A stretch of DNA of 7,545 nucleotides from Rubrivirga sp. (GTDB taxonomy: Bacteria > Bacteroidota > Rhodothermia > Rhodothermales > Rubricoccaceae). Where the stretch lies: contig JAAXJP010000055.1 of NCBI GenBank assembly GCA_012269805.1, positions 1 to 7,545 of the forward strand, given 5' to 3'. Position 1 is the stretch's first letter. The number at the start of each line of letters is the position of its first letter. Below, in pieces: positions 1 to 6,879 of this stretch. The translations under genes were made by a program, and so were the position numbers. A model generated the notes under the pieces. It had not been told where the DNA came from. It was given only the letters and a program-made list of their open reading frames with translations, and ran no database searches.

Positions 1-137
1 TGATGCGGTCGCGCCAGCCGCGCCCGAGTACCGCCGGCGACGACCGGCCGATGCCGCCGCCCGAGGGGCCAGCCGTCGATCCCGAGGGCATCGAGGTGGC
101 GACCGTCACGCGGTGGCTCCGCGCCGAGGTCGGCTAG
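1..137 (+). CDS. C-terminal fragment of an unidentified protein (5' end outside window)
   Basis: An open frame, with codons in phase with base 3, runs from the left edge to TAG at 135-137. It encodes about 45 residues ending in EVATVTRWLRAEVG. Third positions are strongly G/C, as in the neighbouring genes, which supports coding. The tail has a Pro/Arg-rich, probably disordered stretch followed by a short amphipathic-looking segment; I recognise no domain. Its stop overlaps the stop of the convergent fructokinase gene in a shared CTAG. The ATG at 3 could in principle be the start of a tiny gene, but a longer gene cut by the window edge is more likely. Function unknown. Confidence 0.5.
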   Translation, partial: MRSRQPRPSTAGDDRPMPPPEGPAVDPEGIEVATVTRWLRAEVG

Positions 138-1039
138 TGATTACCGGCTGAGGGCCACAGCCAGGCCGCCCCGCGGACCCCGCTGGAGTCGCCGTGGACG
201 TTCCGGCGCACGCGCGTGACGACACGTTCGGAAAAGACCCACGGCGCCAACTCGACCTCGGCGCGCTCCGCTAGCCGGGGCAGGTTCGACAGGCCTCCGC
301 CGAGCACGATCACCTCGGGGTCGAGGAACGTGACGAGCTGTCCCAGCGCTCGTCCGAGGCGGCCGATGTAGCGGTCGAGCGATGTCCGGGCTCCATCGTC
401 GCCGGCCTCCGCACGGCTGACGATTTCCCGCGTCGAGATCGCCTCGCCGGTGTGGCGCTCGTGGTCACGCGCGAACGCGGGGCCCGAAAGAAACGTCTCT
501 ATGCAGCCGCGCTGGCCGCAGTAGCAAGGCGGGCCGGGCCGTTCGTCGCCCTGAGGCCATGGGAGCGGAACGTGGCCCCACTCGCCCGCGATCCGGTTGG
601 CGCCGGCGAGCACTTCGCCCCGGACCACGATCCCGCCGCCGACGCCGGTCCCGAGGATCACCCCGAACACGACCTCGGCACCCGCGCCGGCCCCGTCGTG
701 GGCCTCCGAGAGCGCGAACGCGTTGGCGTCGTTCGTCGTCCGTACCTCGCGGCCGAGGCGGACCCCGAGGTCGTCACGGAATGGTCGGCCGATCAGCCAG
801 GTCGAGTTGGCGTTCTTGACGAGGTTCGTCTGCGCGTCGATGGTGCCCGGGATGCAAACGCCGACCGTCCCGCGTTCGCCGACGTCCCGCTCGATACCGT
901 CCACCAATCCGGCGATGGCGCGGATCGTGGCGCCGTAGGTCCGCGGCGTCGCGACGCGCTGGCGGACTGCCTCGGTCCCGTCGTCGAGGAGGGCGAGGCC
1001 TTCGATCTTCGTGCCGCCGAGGTCGATGCCGATGCGCAT
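134..1039 (-). CDS. mak: Mak-type fructokinase, ROK family
   Basis: Cytoplasmic ATP-dependent sugar kinase of 301 aa, the usual length for ROK kinases. It is expected to phosphorylate fructose, and possibly mannose or related hexoses, to the 6-phosphate. Visible motifs: phosphate-binding DLGGTK (6-11), NDAN with the presumed catalytic base Asp104, GTGVGGGIV (130-138), EWGH (153-156), the ROK zinc site CYCGQRGCIE (172-181; ligands His156, Cys172, Cys174, Cys179), LDPEVIVLGGG (239-249) and HGDSSGVRGAAWLWP (282-296). From memory, the N-terminus, the zinc-site region and this last block closely match E. coli Mak (YajF), which favours fructokinase over NagK or glucokinase; substrate is still an inference. 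Translation starts at ATG 1039-1037 directly on MRIGIDLGG and ends with TAG. The gene lies downstream of comEC on the same strand but 212 bases away, so it probably has its own promoter. Confidence 0.9.
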   Translation of the reverse strand: MRIGIDLGGTKIEGLALLDDGTEAVRQRVATPRTYGATIRAIAGLVDGIERDVGERGTVGVCIPGTIDAQTNLVKNANSTWLIGRPFRDDLGVRLGREVRTTNDANAFALSEAHDGAGAGAEVVFGVILGTGVGGGIVVRGEVLAGANRIAGEWGHVPLPWPQGDERPGPPCYCGQRGCIETFLSGPAFARDHERHTGEAISTREIVSRAEAGDDGARTSLDRYIGRLGRALGQLVTFLDPEVIVLGGGLSNLPRLAERAEVELAPWVFSERVVTRVRRNVHGDSSGVRGAAWLWPSAGNH

Positions 1040-1064
1040 GGGGTGCTAGCCAAAAGGTGAAGGG

Positions 1065-1073
1065 CAAAGGGTA
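1065..1073 (-). promoter_or_regulatory. Possible -7 promoter element for mak
   Basis: On the minus strand TACCCTTTG lies 25 bases before the mak ATG and resembles the Bacteroidota -7 element TAnnTTTG with one extra base. The downstream leader has no clear Shine-Dalgarno sequence. No convincing upstream (-33) element was found, so this is weak. Confidence 0.25.
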
Positions 1074-1228
1074 CCGCAGTGGGCGCGGGGTTCCGTCTAG
1101 AACTCTCCGATCTCTGCGCCGCTCACTTTCTCTGGCGGCCATGGACGGCGGAGCGTCGGGGAGACCTAGACATGGCGGTCTGCCAGTGGCGACCCATCGT
1201 AAGACCCGCCGAGGCCGGGCGCGGTGAC

Positions 1229-1242
1229 GTCGGGTCCCCGAC
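1229..1242 (-). terminator. Weak hairpin after comEC
   Basis: The 14-base inverted repeat GTCGGGTCCCCGAC begins about 10 bases past the comEC stop. It can form a five- to six-pair GC stem with a tiny loop. There is no T-tract after it in the direction of comEC transcription, so intrinsic termination is doubtful; it could slow polymerase or block 3' exonucleases. Confidence 0.25.
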
Positions 1243-1251
1243 TTCCCCCCT

Positions 1252-3735
1252 CTACCTCCGCCGCCAATCGACGCGCTCGATCGACTCGCCGTCGGAGCGG
1301 AGCCAGACGGCGCCCTCGGTGGACGTGTGGAGTACGGCGGCCCCAGTCGCGGCCCAGCGTGCGATCGGCTCCTCGTCGGGGAGGCCGTAGCGGTTGCGTC
1401 GCGCGACGGAGACGACGGCGAACTGCGGTTGTCCCGCGGCGTCGACCAGGGGCGGCGTCGAGGACGTCCGCGATCCGTGGTGGCCAACTTTCACCACGTC
1501 GGCTTTGAGCCGTTCGCCGAACCGGGCGAGGAGGGCGGCCTCGCCGGCGGCCTCCGCGTCGCCGGTGAGGAGCCAGCGCGTCGTGCCGTGCTCGACGGCC
1601 AGCACCACGGACGCGTCATTCGGCGACTCCATTGGCCCGGCCGGTCCGAGCACCCGGAAGCGGACCGTCGTGTCGACCAGGAGCGTGTCGCCGGCCCCGA
1701 CCGGCTGGACGGGCACGCCCAGCGAATCGGCGAGGCGGAGAACGTCGGCCCACAGGTCGCTCGTCCCGTCCTGCCCATTGACGACGAGCCGGCCGACCTC
1801 GACGCGCTCGAGGACCGAGCGGGCCCCGCCGATGTGGTCGGCGTCGGCGTGGGTGAGCACGAACGCGTCGAGGCGGGCGATTCCGAACCGCTCGAGATGC
1901 GGGAGGACCGTCCGCTCGCCCTCGTCGACGTACGGGGACCTCAGGCCCGCGTCGATGAGGACGTGCCGGCCGGACGGCGTCGAGAGCAGCGTCGCGTCGC
2001 CCTGGCCCACGTCGAAGAACACCGCGTCGAGTCGAGGCCGCGCGTCGCCCGCCGCGAAGCCGCTCCACATCCCGATGGCGAGGCACCCGGCGGCCGCCAG
2101 TGCCAGCCGCCGGCGGGCGACGGGCCGGCGCCAGAGCACCATCGCCGCGATGCCGAGGAGGAGCGCGAGGAGTGCCGGCGTCGAGTCCAGGAACCCGTTG
2201 TAGGCGATCTCGCCGAGTACGACGGCGCCGGCCTCGGTCGTCCAGAGGAGCCCCTGCCCGGTCACTGTCGCGAGCGCGCCGAACGTGGCGGCGATGGGCG
2301 GCGCCCACGCCGTGAGCGCGCACCCGAGACCTGCGCCGAGCGTCGCCGCCGTCAGCGGGATGGCGACGACGTTGAGGACGAGCCCGCCGATCGGCAGCCG
2401 GCCAAAGTGAACCAGCAGCGCCGGGGCCGTCCCGATCGTCGCCACCACCGAGGTCACGATCGACCCGACGACGAACATCCCTGCCTTCGAGTACCGGACG
2501 CGCTCGGGGACGGTCGACGTGAGCAACGGCGTGAGCGTCACGAGGGCGAAGACGGCGCCGAATGACAGTTGGAAGCCTACATCGAACAGCGCGGCCGGCC
2601 GGTGAATGAGGATCCCGAGCGCCGCGACGCCGAGGGCGTTGAGCGCGTCGGACTTCCGATCGAGCGCTCGGCCCGCGATGACGAGGGCCACCATCACGAA
2701 CGCCCGGACGATGGAGACCGACGCCCCAGCGACGAGCACGTAGACGGCCAGCACCGCGAGCGTCACCACGGCGCGCACCCGTTCCAGCCGTCGCCGACGG
2801 ACCCCGAGGCGGCCGAGGAGCGGCTTCAGCAGCACGTACAGAGCCAGGCCTACGAGGCCGACGTGGAGACCGGAGACGGCGAGCAAGTGCATCAGCCCGG
2901 TCTCGCGGAACGCGTCGAGCGTGCCGGCCTCGATGCCGCTCCGGTCGGCCAGGAGCAACGCTCGGAGCAACGCGCGGACGTCGGCGTCGGGCACGTGGCG
3001 GGCGAGCGTGGTCTCGATGTGCGCACGCGTGCCGTTGGCGATGCGCGTGTGAGGGCGTCGGCTCGGGCCCAGGAACGCCGCGTCGCCTTCGCTTTCGACC
3101 GTCAGCATCGCACCGACGCCTTGGCGCGCGAGGTACGCCCCGTAGTCGAACTGCGCCGGGTTGCGTAGCCTCGGTAGGGGTTCGAGCCGACCCGTCAGGC
3201 GCACGCGGTCTCCGGGGCGGAGGACGGGATACACGGCGCCCGCGTCGCCGACGCGGAGTGAGACCTGGACCCGACCGCGCACGGCGCCGCTCGTCTCGCC
3301 GCGCGCGGCGGAGTCCACGTCTGCCGTAAACCGGATCGACCACGTCATCTCCGGCGCGTCGAGGACCGTTCCCCAGATTGTGATGGGCGCGCGGTCGCCG
3401 AGGCTGTCGGCCGCCCACGCCGCCTCGGCCACGCGTTGGACGCCGTCGGGCGGCGTCGCCCGCCACGCGGCGTCCCGGGCGGCCCCGAGCGCGACGGCCG
3501 TCCCGCCGACGGCCACCGCGAGGGCGATGGGTCCGAGCGAGACGAGCCGGTTGTGCGTCACGACCACGTACCCCATCGCGAACGTGACGACGGCGATTCC
3601 GAGCAGCGCCCACACGACGGGGTCCACGGCGGGCGCCGCACGCCCCAGCCCGATCCCCGCGGCGAGGGCGATGGCCAGCGCGAGTGCTGGCCGGGTCGCG
3701 AGGCGAAGCGGGGGCGGGGGCGGTGCGAGCGGCAT
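1252..3735 (-). CDS. comEC: ComEC/Rec2 DNA-uptake channel protein
   Basis: Inner-membrane channel that carries single-stranded transforming DNA into the cytoplasm. At 827 aa it is full length for a three-domain ComEC. N-terminal hydrophobic segments (about 14-85) precede an OB-like/DUF4131 region (about 115-225) containing RPGDRVRLTGRL and NPAQFDYGAYLARQGVG. The Competence domain follows (about 265-540), with the family hallmark HLLAVSGLHVG (283-293) and many membrane segments. The C-terminal metallo-beta-lactamase-like domain (about 568-825) shows FFDVGQGDA (573-581), the metal-binding HADADH (629-634), NDASVVL (706-712), LTGDAE (723-728) and GHHGS (751-755). The metal ligands look intact, so nuclease activity on the non-transported strand is plausible. 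The start is ATG 3735-3733 and the stop is TAG. It is divergent from nusB; no other competence gene is in the window. Confidence 0.96.
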   Translation of the reverse strand: MPLAPPPPPLRLATRPALALAIALAAGIGLGRAAPAVDPVVWALLGIAVVTFAMGYVVVTHNRLVSLGPIALAVAVGGTAVALGAARDAAWRATPPDGVQRVAEAAWAADSLGDRAPITIWGTVLDAPEMTWSIRFTADVDSAARGETSGAVRGRVQVSLRVGDAGAVYPVLRPGDRVRLTGRLEPLPRLRNPAQFDYGAYLARQGVGAMLTVESEGDAAFLGPSRRPHTRIANGTRAHIETTLARHVPDADVRALLRALLLADRSGIEAGTLDAFRETGLMHLLAVSGLHVGLVGLALYVLLKPLLGRLGVRRRRLERVRAVVTLAVLAVYVLVAGASVSIVRAFVMVALVIAGRALDRKSDALNALGVAALGILIHRPAALFDVGFQLSFGAVFALVTLTPLLTSTVPERVRYSKAGMFVVGSIVTSVVATIGTAPALLVHFGRLPIGGLVLNVVAIPLTAATLGAGLGCALTAWAPPIAATFGALATVTGQGLLWTTEAGAVVLGEIAYNGFLDSTPALLALLLGIAAMVLWRRPVARRRLALAAAGCLAIGMWSGFAAGDARPRLDAVFFDVGQGDATLLSTPSGRHVLIDAGLRSPYVDEGERTVLPHLERFGIARLDAFVLTHADADHIGGARSVLERVEVGRLVVNGQDGTSDLWADVLRLADSLGVPVQPVGAGDTLLVDTTVRFRVLGPAGPMESPNDASVVLAVEHGTTRWLLTGDAEAAGEAALLARFGERLKADVVKVGHHGSRTSSTPPLVDAAGQPQFAVVSVARRNRYGLPDEEPIARWAATGAAVLHTSTEGAVWLRSDGESIERVDWRRR

Positions 3736-3814
3736 GCCGGCCTAGACCCGAGGGCTCGTGTCGCGCAACTTCCGCTTCGCCTCCTCTTGACCGGGTCCGT
3801 TCGTCCGGCCCGGG

Positions 3815-3821
3815 TATCTTG
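3815..3821 (+). promoter_or_regulatory. Probable promoter -7 element for nusB
   Basis: TATCTTG lies 26 bases before the nusB GTG and resembles the Bacteroidota TAnnTTTG -7 element. A TTGACC at 3787-3792 could be the upstream element, but the 22-base spacing is long for a sigma70-type promoter. The comEC-nusB intergenic region is 112 bases, enough for two divergent promoters. I could not identify a convincing comEC promoter in it. Confidence 0.45.
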
Positions 3822-3847
3822 GGGGATCCCTCGCTCTCTCCCGTCCT

Positions 3848-4339
3848 GTGTCCCAGCCGCCCCGTCTGAGCAAGCGCCGCCAAGTTCGTGAGCGCGTCCT
3901 CCAGGCCCTGTACGCCTACGAGGCGAGCGGCGACTCGGTGGACCACATCCTGGCGACGCTCATCCGGCCGGCGTTCGAGGGCGACCGGACCTACCTCCGC
4001 TTCGCCGAGCGGCTCTTCCTCAAGGCCGCCGACGCGCGGACCGAGGCGGACGTCCTCATCGACCGGCACGTTGAGAACTGGGACCTCAGTCGCCTCGCCC
4101 GGACCGACCGCTTCGTCCTCTGGATCGCGATCGCGGAGTTTCTCTACTTCGAGGACATCCCGCCAAAGGTGACGCTCAACGAGGCGCTCGAGGTGGCCCG
4201 TGCGTTCGGCACCGACAACAGCCCGGCGTTCGTCAACGGCGTGCTCGACGCGGTCCTGCGCGAGCTCCGCGACTCCGACCGGATGAAGAAGTCGGGCCGC
4301 GGGCTCGTCGAGTCGAGCAACCGGAGCGGCGGCGCCTAG
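3848..4339 (+). CDS. nusB: Transcription antitermination factor NusB
   Basis: NusB binds boxA RNA with NusE (ribosomal protein S10) and supports antitermination of rRNA transcription. At 163 aa it fits the family. The N-terminus carries the arginine-rich first helix SKRRQVRERVLQALYAYE (8-25), which in NusB contacts RNA. The strongly conserved C-terminal half includes ENWDLSRLARTDRFVLWIA (76-94), KVTLNEALEVARAFG (107-121) and AFVNGVLDAVL (127-137). A hydrophilic tail of about 20 residues follows the last helix. The start is GTG 3848; no ATG upstream gives a better protein, and there is no good Shine-Dalgarno sequence. The stop is TAG, with a GTG-started phosphatase gene 4 bases later, suggesting co-transcription and translational coupling. 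Confidence 0.95.
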   Translation: MSQPPRLSKRRQVRERVLQALYAYEASGDSVDHILATLIRPAFEGDRTYLRFAERLFLKAADARTEADVLIDRHVENWDLSRLARTDRFVLWIAIAEFLYFEDIPPKVTLNEALEVARAFGTDNSPAFVNGVLDAVLRELRDSDRMKKSGRGLVESSNRSGGA

Positions 4340-4343
4340 GGCG

Positions 4344-5048
4344 GTGGCCTGGTACGCGATCGGCGACGTCCACGGGTGCGCGCGCACGCTCGACGCCCTG
4401 CTCGAGCGGCTGGCGGACGACGCCGGCGGCGCGCTCGGCCCGCGCGACGTGCTCGTGTTCGTGGGCGACTACGTCGACCGCGGGCCGTCGAGTCCGCAAG
4501 TCCTCGACCGGATGGTCGAGCTTGAGGCGGCGTCGGTGCGGGGTGCCGGCCCGACCTGCGTCTTTCTCCGCGGCAACCACGACCAGATGATGCTCGACTA
4601 CGCCGAGGGCGTCGGCGACGCGGACCTCTGGTGGGTCAACGGGGGGCGGACGACGCTCGCGGCCTACGAGGCGCGTGGCGACCGTCGCCTGCCGCCCGAG
4701 CACGTCGAGTTTCTCCGTCGCACCGAACTCGTCGCCGACGGCGAGGGCTTCGCGTTCGTCCACGCCGGCCTCGACACGCGGAAGTCGGTCGCCGACAACC
4801 TCGCCGACCCGGACCCGCGCATCGCGCTCTGGACGCGCGAGCACCTCGACGCCGACCTCTCTAAGTGGGAGAAGCCGGTCGTCTGCGGTCACACGCCGGT
4901 CGCGGAGCCGATCGACACGGAGCACCTTCTCGCCATCGACACGGGCGCCGTGTTCACGCACCGCCCCGGCCTCGGCCGGCTCACGGCCGTGTCCCTGCCC
5001 GACCGCCGGTTCATCTCGGTCGCGACCGTCGACGAAGTCGTCGGCTAG
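4344..5048 (+). CDS. PPP-family metallophosphoesterase (protein phosphatase / ApaH-like)
   Basis: Cytoplasmic two-metal phosphoesterase of 234 aa with every signature of the PPP superfamily in order: GDVHG (7-11; Asp8, His10), GDYVDRG (41-47; Asp42, Arg46), RGNHD (76-80; Asn78, His79), HAG (140-142) and GHT (182-184), then IDTGAVF (198-204). The family includes Ser/Thr protein phosphatases such as PrpA/PrpB, ApaH-type diadenosine tetraphosphatases and PrpE. The sequence alone does not settle the substrate, and the length and GHTPV context fit a small bacterial protein phosphatase or PrpE-like enzyme. GTG at 4344 is used as start because it places the GDVHG strand at residues 4-11, normal for the fold. 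It follows nusB by 4 bases, so it is probably the second gene of that operon. Its TAG stop overlaps the stop of the convergent secreted-protein gene. Confidence 0.88.
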   Translation: MAWYAIGDVHGCARTLDALLERLADDAGGALGPRDVLVFVGDYVDRGPSSPQVLDRMVELEAASVRGAGPTCVFLRGNHDQMMLDYAEGVGDADLWWVNGGRTTLAAYEARGDRRLPPEHVEFLRRTELVADGEGFAFVHAGLDTRKSVADNLADPDPRIALWTREHLDADLSKWEKPVVCGHTPVAEPIDTEHLLAIDTGAVFTHRPGLGRLTAVSLPDRRFISVATVDEVVG

Positions 5049-5572
5049 CGCCCCGGGAAGCGGATCGAGGTCGACAGCCCCGCGCGGATCGCGGGCGCCT
5101 GCGTTCCGACCTCGGCGAAGTACACGCGCCCCGACCCGCGCCGCAGCGTGACGCGGGCGAACGGGTCGAGCATCACGCTGAACGCCCGCGACCGGCTCTC
5201 GGCCGACTGCTCAAAAAAGGCCGTGTAGAACGACGGCCCGATCCGCAGCCCGAGGTCGACGTCGAGCGCACCCGGGTCCTGATTCCGCGCGATGTCGGCG
5301 ATGCGCAGCGTGCGGACGGCGCCGCCGAGGCCAACGGCCGTCACGAGGCGCCCGCTGCCGCCCGTCACCCGCGGTACGTAATCGGCGTAGACGGCTACCT
5401 CGCGGGTGAAGACGGTGAACACCGGGTCGGTCCCCATGGCCACGCCACCGAACCCTGGCCCGAAGCCGCCGCCCACGTAGACCCGCGGCCGGCTGCCGAG
5501 CGGGTCCGGCCCGACCTGCGCGACCACGGGCGCCGCCATCAGGACGAGGAGGAGGGAGAGGGCGCGCTGCAT
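5045..5572 (-). CDS. Small secreted protein of unknown function, possibly outer-membrane beta-barrel
   Basis: I do not recognise this 175-aa protein. It starts with a clear Sec signal peptide, [19 protein letters not shown], with likely signal peptidase I cleavage after Ala18 (VVA|Q); no lipobox cysteine is present. The mature part is rich in Gly, Val and aromatic residues with alternating patterns: [14 protein letters not shown] (30-43), [12 protein letters not shown] (58-69), [11 protein letters not shown] (77-87), [18 protein letters not shown] (103-120), [14 protein letters not shown] (131-144), YFAEVG (151-156) and [10 protein letters not shown] (163-172). This resembles small beta-barrel or periplasmic beta-sheet proteins. 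It does not end in the terminal aromatic residue usual for barrels but in RFPGR. It starts at ATG 5572-5570, very close to a promoter-like element, and its stop overlaps the stop of the phosphatase gene. Confidence 0.75.
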   Translation of the reverse strand: MQRALSLLLVLMAAPVVAQVGPDPLGSRPRVYVGGGFGPGFGGVAMGTDPVFTVFTREVAVYADYVPRVTGGSGRLVTAVGLGGAVRTLRIADIARNQDPGALDVDLGLRIGPSFYTAFFEQSAESRSRAFSVMLDPFARVTLRRGSGRVYFAEVGTQAPAIRAGLSTSIRFPGR

Positions 5573-5577
5573 CGAGA

Positions 5578-5585
5578 CGAAGCTA
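5578..5585 (-). promoter_or_regulatory. Promoter-like element for the secreted protein gene, nearly leaderless
   Basis: On the minus strand TAGCTTCG is followed by only five bases (TCTCG) before the ATG of the secreted-protein gene. If it is the -7/-10 element, transcription would begin at or next to the start codon and give a leaderless mRNA. A very similar arrangement occurs before the malic enzyme gene. No clear upstream element is seen. Confidence 0.4.
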
Positions 5586-5606
5586 CTCGTTCCTCACGAC
5601 CCCACT

Positions 5607-5639
5607 CTTCGCCCCCGCTCCGCCCGCCTCGGGGGCAAG
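5607..5639. repeat. GC-rich inverted repeat in the divergent intergenic region
   Basis: GCCCCCG (5611-5617) is exactly complementary to CGGGGGC (5630-5636) across a 12-base loop. CTT (5607-5609) can pair with AAG (5637-5639) if C5610 bulges, giving a stem of about ten pairs. It lies between the promoter-like elements of the secreted-protein gene and ychF, so it may be a regulatory site rather than a terminator. In a sequence this GC-rich, chance is possible. Confidence 0.35.
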
Positions 5640-5644
5640 GTCGG

Positions 5645-5651
5645 TAGACTC
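5645..5651 (+). promoter_or_regulatory. Possible -10 element for ychF
   Basis: TAGACTC lies 25 bases before the ychF ATG in the 104-base divergent region and is the only TA-rich hexamer-like stretch suitably placed. It matches the other promoter candidates in the window only at the initial TA and the central CT, so it is weak. Confidence 0.2.
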
Positions 5652-5676
5652 GCACCCGAACCAAACACGCATCGTC

Positions 5677-6771
5677 ATGGCGCTTCGCGTCGGCATCGTC
5701 GGGCTGCCCAACGTGGGCAAGAGCACCCTCTTCAACGCGCTCTCCGAGGCGGGCGCCGAGGCGGCGAACTACCCGTTCTGCACCATCGAGCCGAACGTCG
5801 GCGTCGTGCCCGTGCCCGACCGCCGGCTCGACCGGCTGGCGGAGCTCGCGGGCTCGGCGCAGGTGCTTCCGGCCGTTATCGAGTTCGTCGACATCGCGGG
5901 CCTCGTGGCGGGCGCGTCCAAGGGGGAGGGGCTAGGGAACCAGTTCCTCGCCAACATCCGCGAAACGGACGCGATCGCCCATGTCGTCCGGTGTTTCGAC
6001 GACTCGAACGTCGTCCACGTCGAAGGCTCCGTCGACCCGATCCGTGACATCGAGACGATCGAGACGGAACTCCTGCTGAAGGATCTCGAGACGGTCTCGA
6101 AGCGCCGCGAGCGCGTGGCGAAGGCGGTCAAGACTGGCGACAAGGCCGCGAAGCTCGAAGCCGATTTCCTCGTCCGCCTCGAAGACCACCTCGGCGACGG
6201 CAAGCCGGCCCGTACGCTCGACGTCTCCGACGCTGAGGCGCCGATCCTCCGCGATCAGTTCCTCCTGACGGCCAAGCCGGTCCTCTACGCCGCCAACGTC
6301 GGCGAGGGCGACCTGCCGGACGGGAACGCCTACGTCGAGCAGGTCCGCGAACGCGCCGAGGCGGAGGGCGCGGGCGTCGTGGTGGTCTCGGCCGAGTTCG
6401 AGGCGCAGGTCGCCGAACTCGACGACGAGGAGAAGGCGGAGTTCTTGGAGGCCGCGGGCGTCGAGGAGTCGGGCCTCGACCGGCTCGCGCAGGCGGCCTA
6501 CGAACTGCTCGGGCTGATCACCTACTTCACGGCCGGGCCGAAGGAGTCGCGGGCGTGGCAGATCCGGCGCGGGACGAAGGCACCGCAGGCCGCGGGCGTC
6601 ATCCACACCGACTTCGAGAAGGGCTTCATCCGCGCCGAAACCATCAAGTTCGCCGACTACGACCGCCTCGGCGGCGAGTCGGCCGCGCGCGACGCCGGCG
6701 TGATGCGGAGCGAGGGCAAGGAGTACGTCGTAGCGGACGGGGACGTGATGCTGTTCCGGTTCAACGTCTGA
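5677..6771 (+). CDS. ychF: Ribosome-binding ATPase YchF (OLA1 family)
   Basis: Obg-related P-loop ATPase that binds the 70S ribosome/50S subunit and is linked to translation and redox-stress control. Its 364 aa are the family length. It shows the P-loop GLPNVGKST (9-17), [18 protein letters not shown] (31-48), switch [22 protein letters not shown] (72-91) with Leu76 where classical GTPases carry a catalytic Gln, and NVGE (207-210) in place of NKxD, the change that gives this family ATP preference. A coiled-coil insertion lies at about 125-175. The C-terminal TGS domain (about 280-364) includes [20 protein letters not shown] and the conserved end [16 protein letters not shown] 5677 begins directly on MALRVGIVG. 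It is the only complete gene here that stops with TGA. It appears monocistronic, divergent from the secreted-protein gene and followed by a palindrome. Confidence 0.97.
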   Translation: MALRVGIVGLPNVGKSTLFNALSEAGAEAANYPFCTIEPNVGVVPVPDRRLDRLAELAGSAQVLPAVIEFVDIAGLVAGASKGEGLGNQFLANIRETDAIAHVVRCFDDSNVVHVEGSVDPIRDIETIETELLLKDLETVSKRRERVAKAVKTGDKAAKLEADFLVRLEDHLGDGKPARTLDVSDAEAPILRDQFLLTAKPVLYAANVGEGDLPDGNAYVEQVRERAEAEGAGVVVVSAEFEAQVAELDDEEKAEFLEAAGVEESGLDRLAQAAYELLGLITYFTAGPKESRAWQIRRGTKAPQAAGVIHTDFEKGFIRAETIKFADYDRLGGESAARDAGVMRSEGKEYVVADGDVMLFRFNV

Positions 6772-6784
6772 TGACGGGGCGCGT

Positions 6785-6803
6785 GAAACGCTGTCAGCGT
6801 TTC
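6785..6803. promoter_or_regulatory. 19-bp perfect palindrome after ychF: operator or terminator
   Basis: GAAACGCTGTCAGCGTTTC is a perfect nine-plus-nine inverted repeat around T6794. It starts 13 bases after the ychF stop and ends five bases before a TATAAG (6808-6813). As RNA it makes an eight-pair stem with a GTC loop, followed by TCTCGG rather than a real T-tract, so a terminator is possible but atypical. Its place just upstream of the -10-like TATAAG fits an operator for the following winged-helix gene. Both roles are inferences; the symmetry itself is directly seen. Confidence 0.5.
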
Positions 6804-6807
6804 TCGG

Positions 6808-6813
6808 TATAAG
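6808..6813 (+). promoter_or_regulatory. Possible -10 element (TATAAG) for the winged-helix gene
   Basis: TATAAG stands out in the GC-rich background. A start about seven bases past its end would fall at about 6820, the foot of the compound hairpin at 6818-6860. No good -35 sequence is visible; the expected position is covered by the palindrome at 6785-6803. Confidence 0.3.
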
Positions 6814-6817
6814 CCCT

Positions 6818-6860
6818 TGGCGGACAGCGGTAGAGACCCCGTCGGGGTCCCCGTCCGCCA
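6818..6860 (+). other. Compound hairpin in the leader of the winged-helix gene
   Basis: TGGCGGAC (6818-6825) pairs with GTCCGCCA (6853-6860), enclosing a second stem of GACCCC (6835-6840) with GGGGTC (6844-6849) and a GTC loop. An asymmetric internal loop of 9 and 3 bases separates them. All 14 pairs are Watson-Crick and nearly all are G-C. There is no T-tract after it. The 20 bases between hairpin and ATG are unstructured by eye. It could be a leader that tunes translation or mRNA stability, or a processed 3' end of ychF mRNA. No known riboswitch class is recognised. Confidence 0.45.
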
Positions 6861-6879
6861 CCGGTGCTTCTTTGCCTCT

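Larger units (their letters stand above)
1040..1251. other. Intergenic gap between comEC and mak, no gene seen
   Basis: These 212 bases separate two minus-strand genes. I see no credible gene: frames crossing it on either strand are extensions of shadows from the flanking genes. It holds a short GC hairpin near the comEC end (1229-1242) and a possible mak promoter element (1065-1073). A shorter imperfect pairing, AGACC with GGTCT, lies around 1162-1181. Confidence 0.5.

Noticed and set aside
1327..3168. Long plus-strand open frames antisense to comEC (1327-2565 and 2569-3168)
   Set aside because: Composition is Arg/Glu/Asp-rich and low-complexity, and comEC is unambiguous on the other strand. 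They are frame shadows.
1616..4387. Very long minus-strand open frame (over 900 codons) crossing comEC, nusB and the phosphatase start
   Set aside because: It is rich in Arg, Pro and Gly, has no domain, and overlaps three clearly recognised genes. Long false frames are expected in other phases of GC-rich coding DNA.
4233..4961. Minus-strand open frame antisense to the phosphatase
   Set aside because: It lies opposite a gene with all PPP motifs and has charged low-complexity content, so it is a shadow.
4546..5520. A 15-base exact repeat CCGGCCCGACCTGCG (4546-4560 and 5506-5520)
   Set aside because: Both copies are inside coding sequence in unrelated genes. A single GC-rich 15-mer match is weak evidence of a functional repeat.
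6817..6879. In-frame upstream TTG start adding 21 residues to the winged-helix protein
   Set aside because: The extension is encoded by the hairpin sequence and adds no domain. ATG 6880 gives a compact, complete winged-helix domain.
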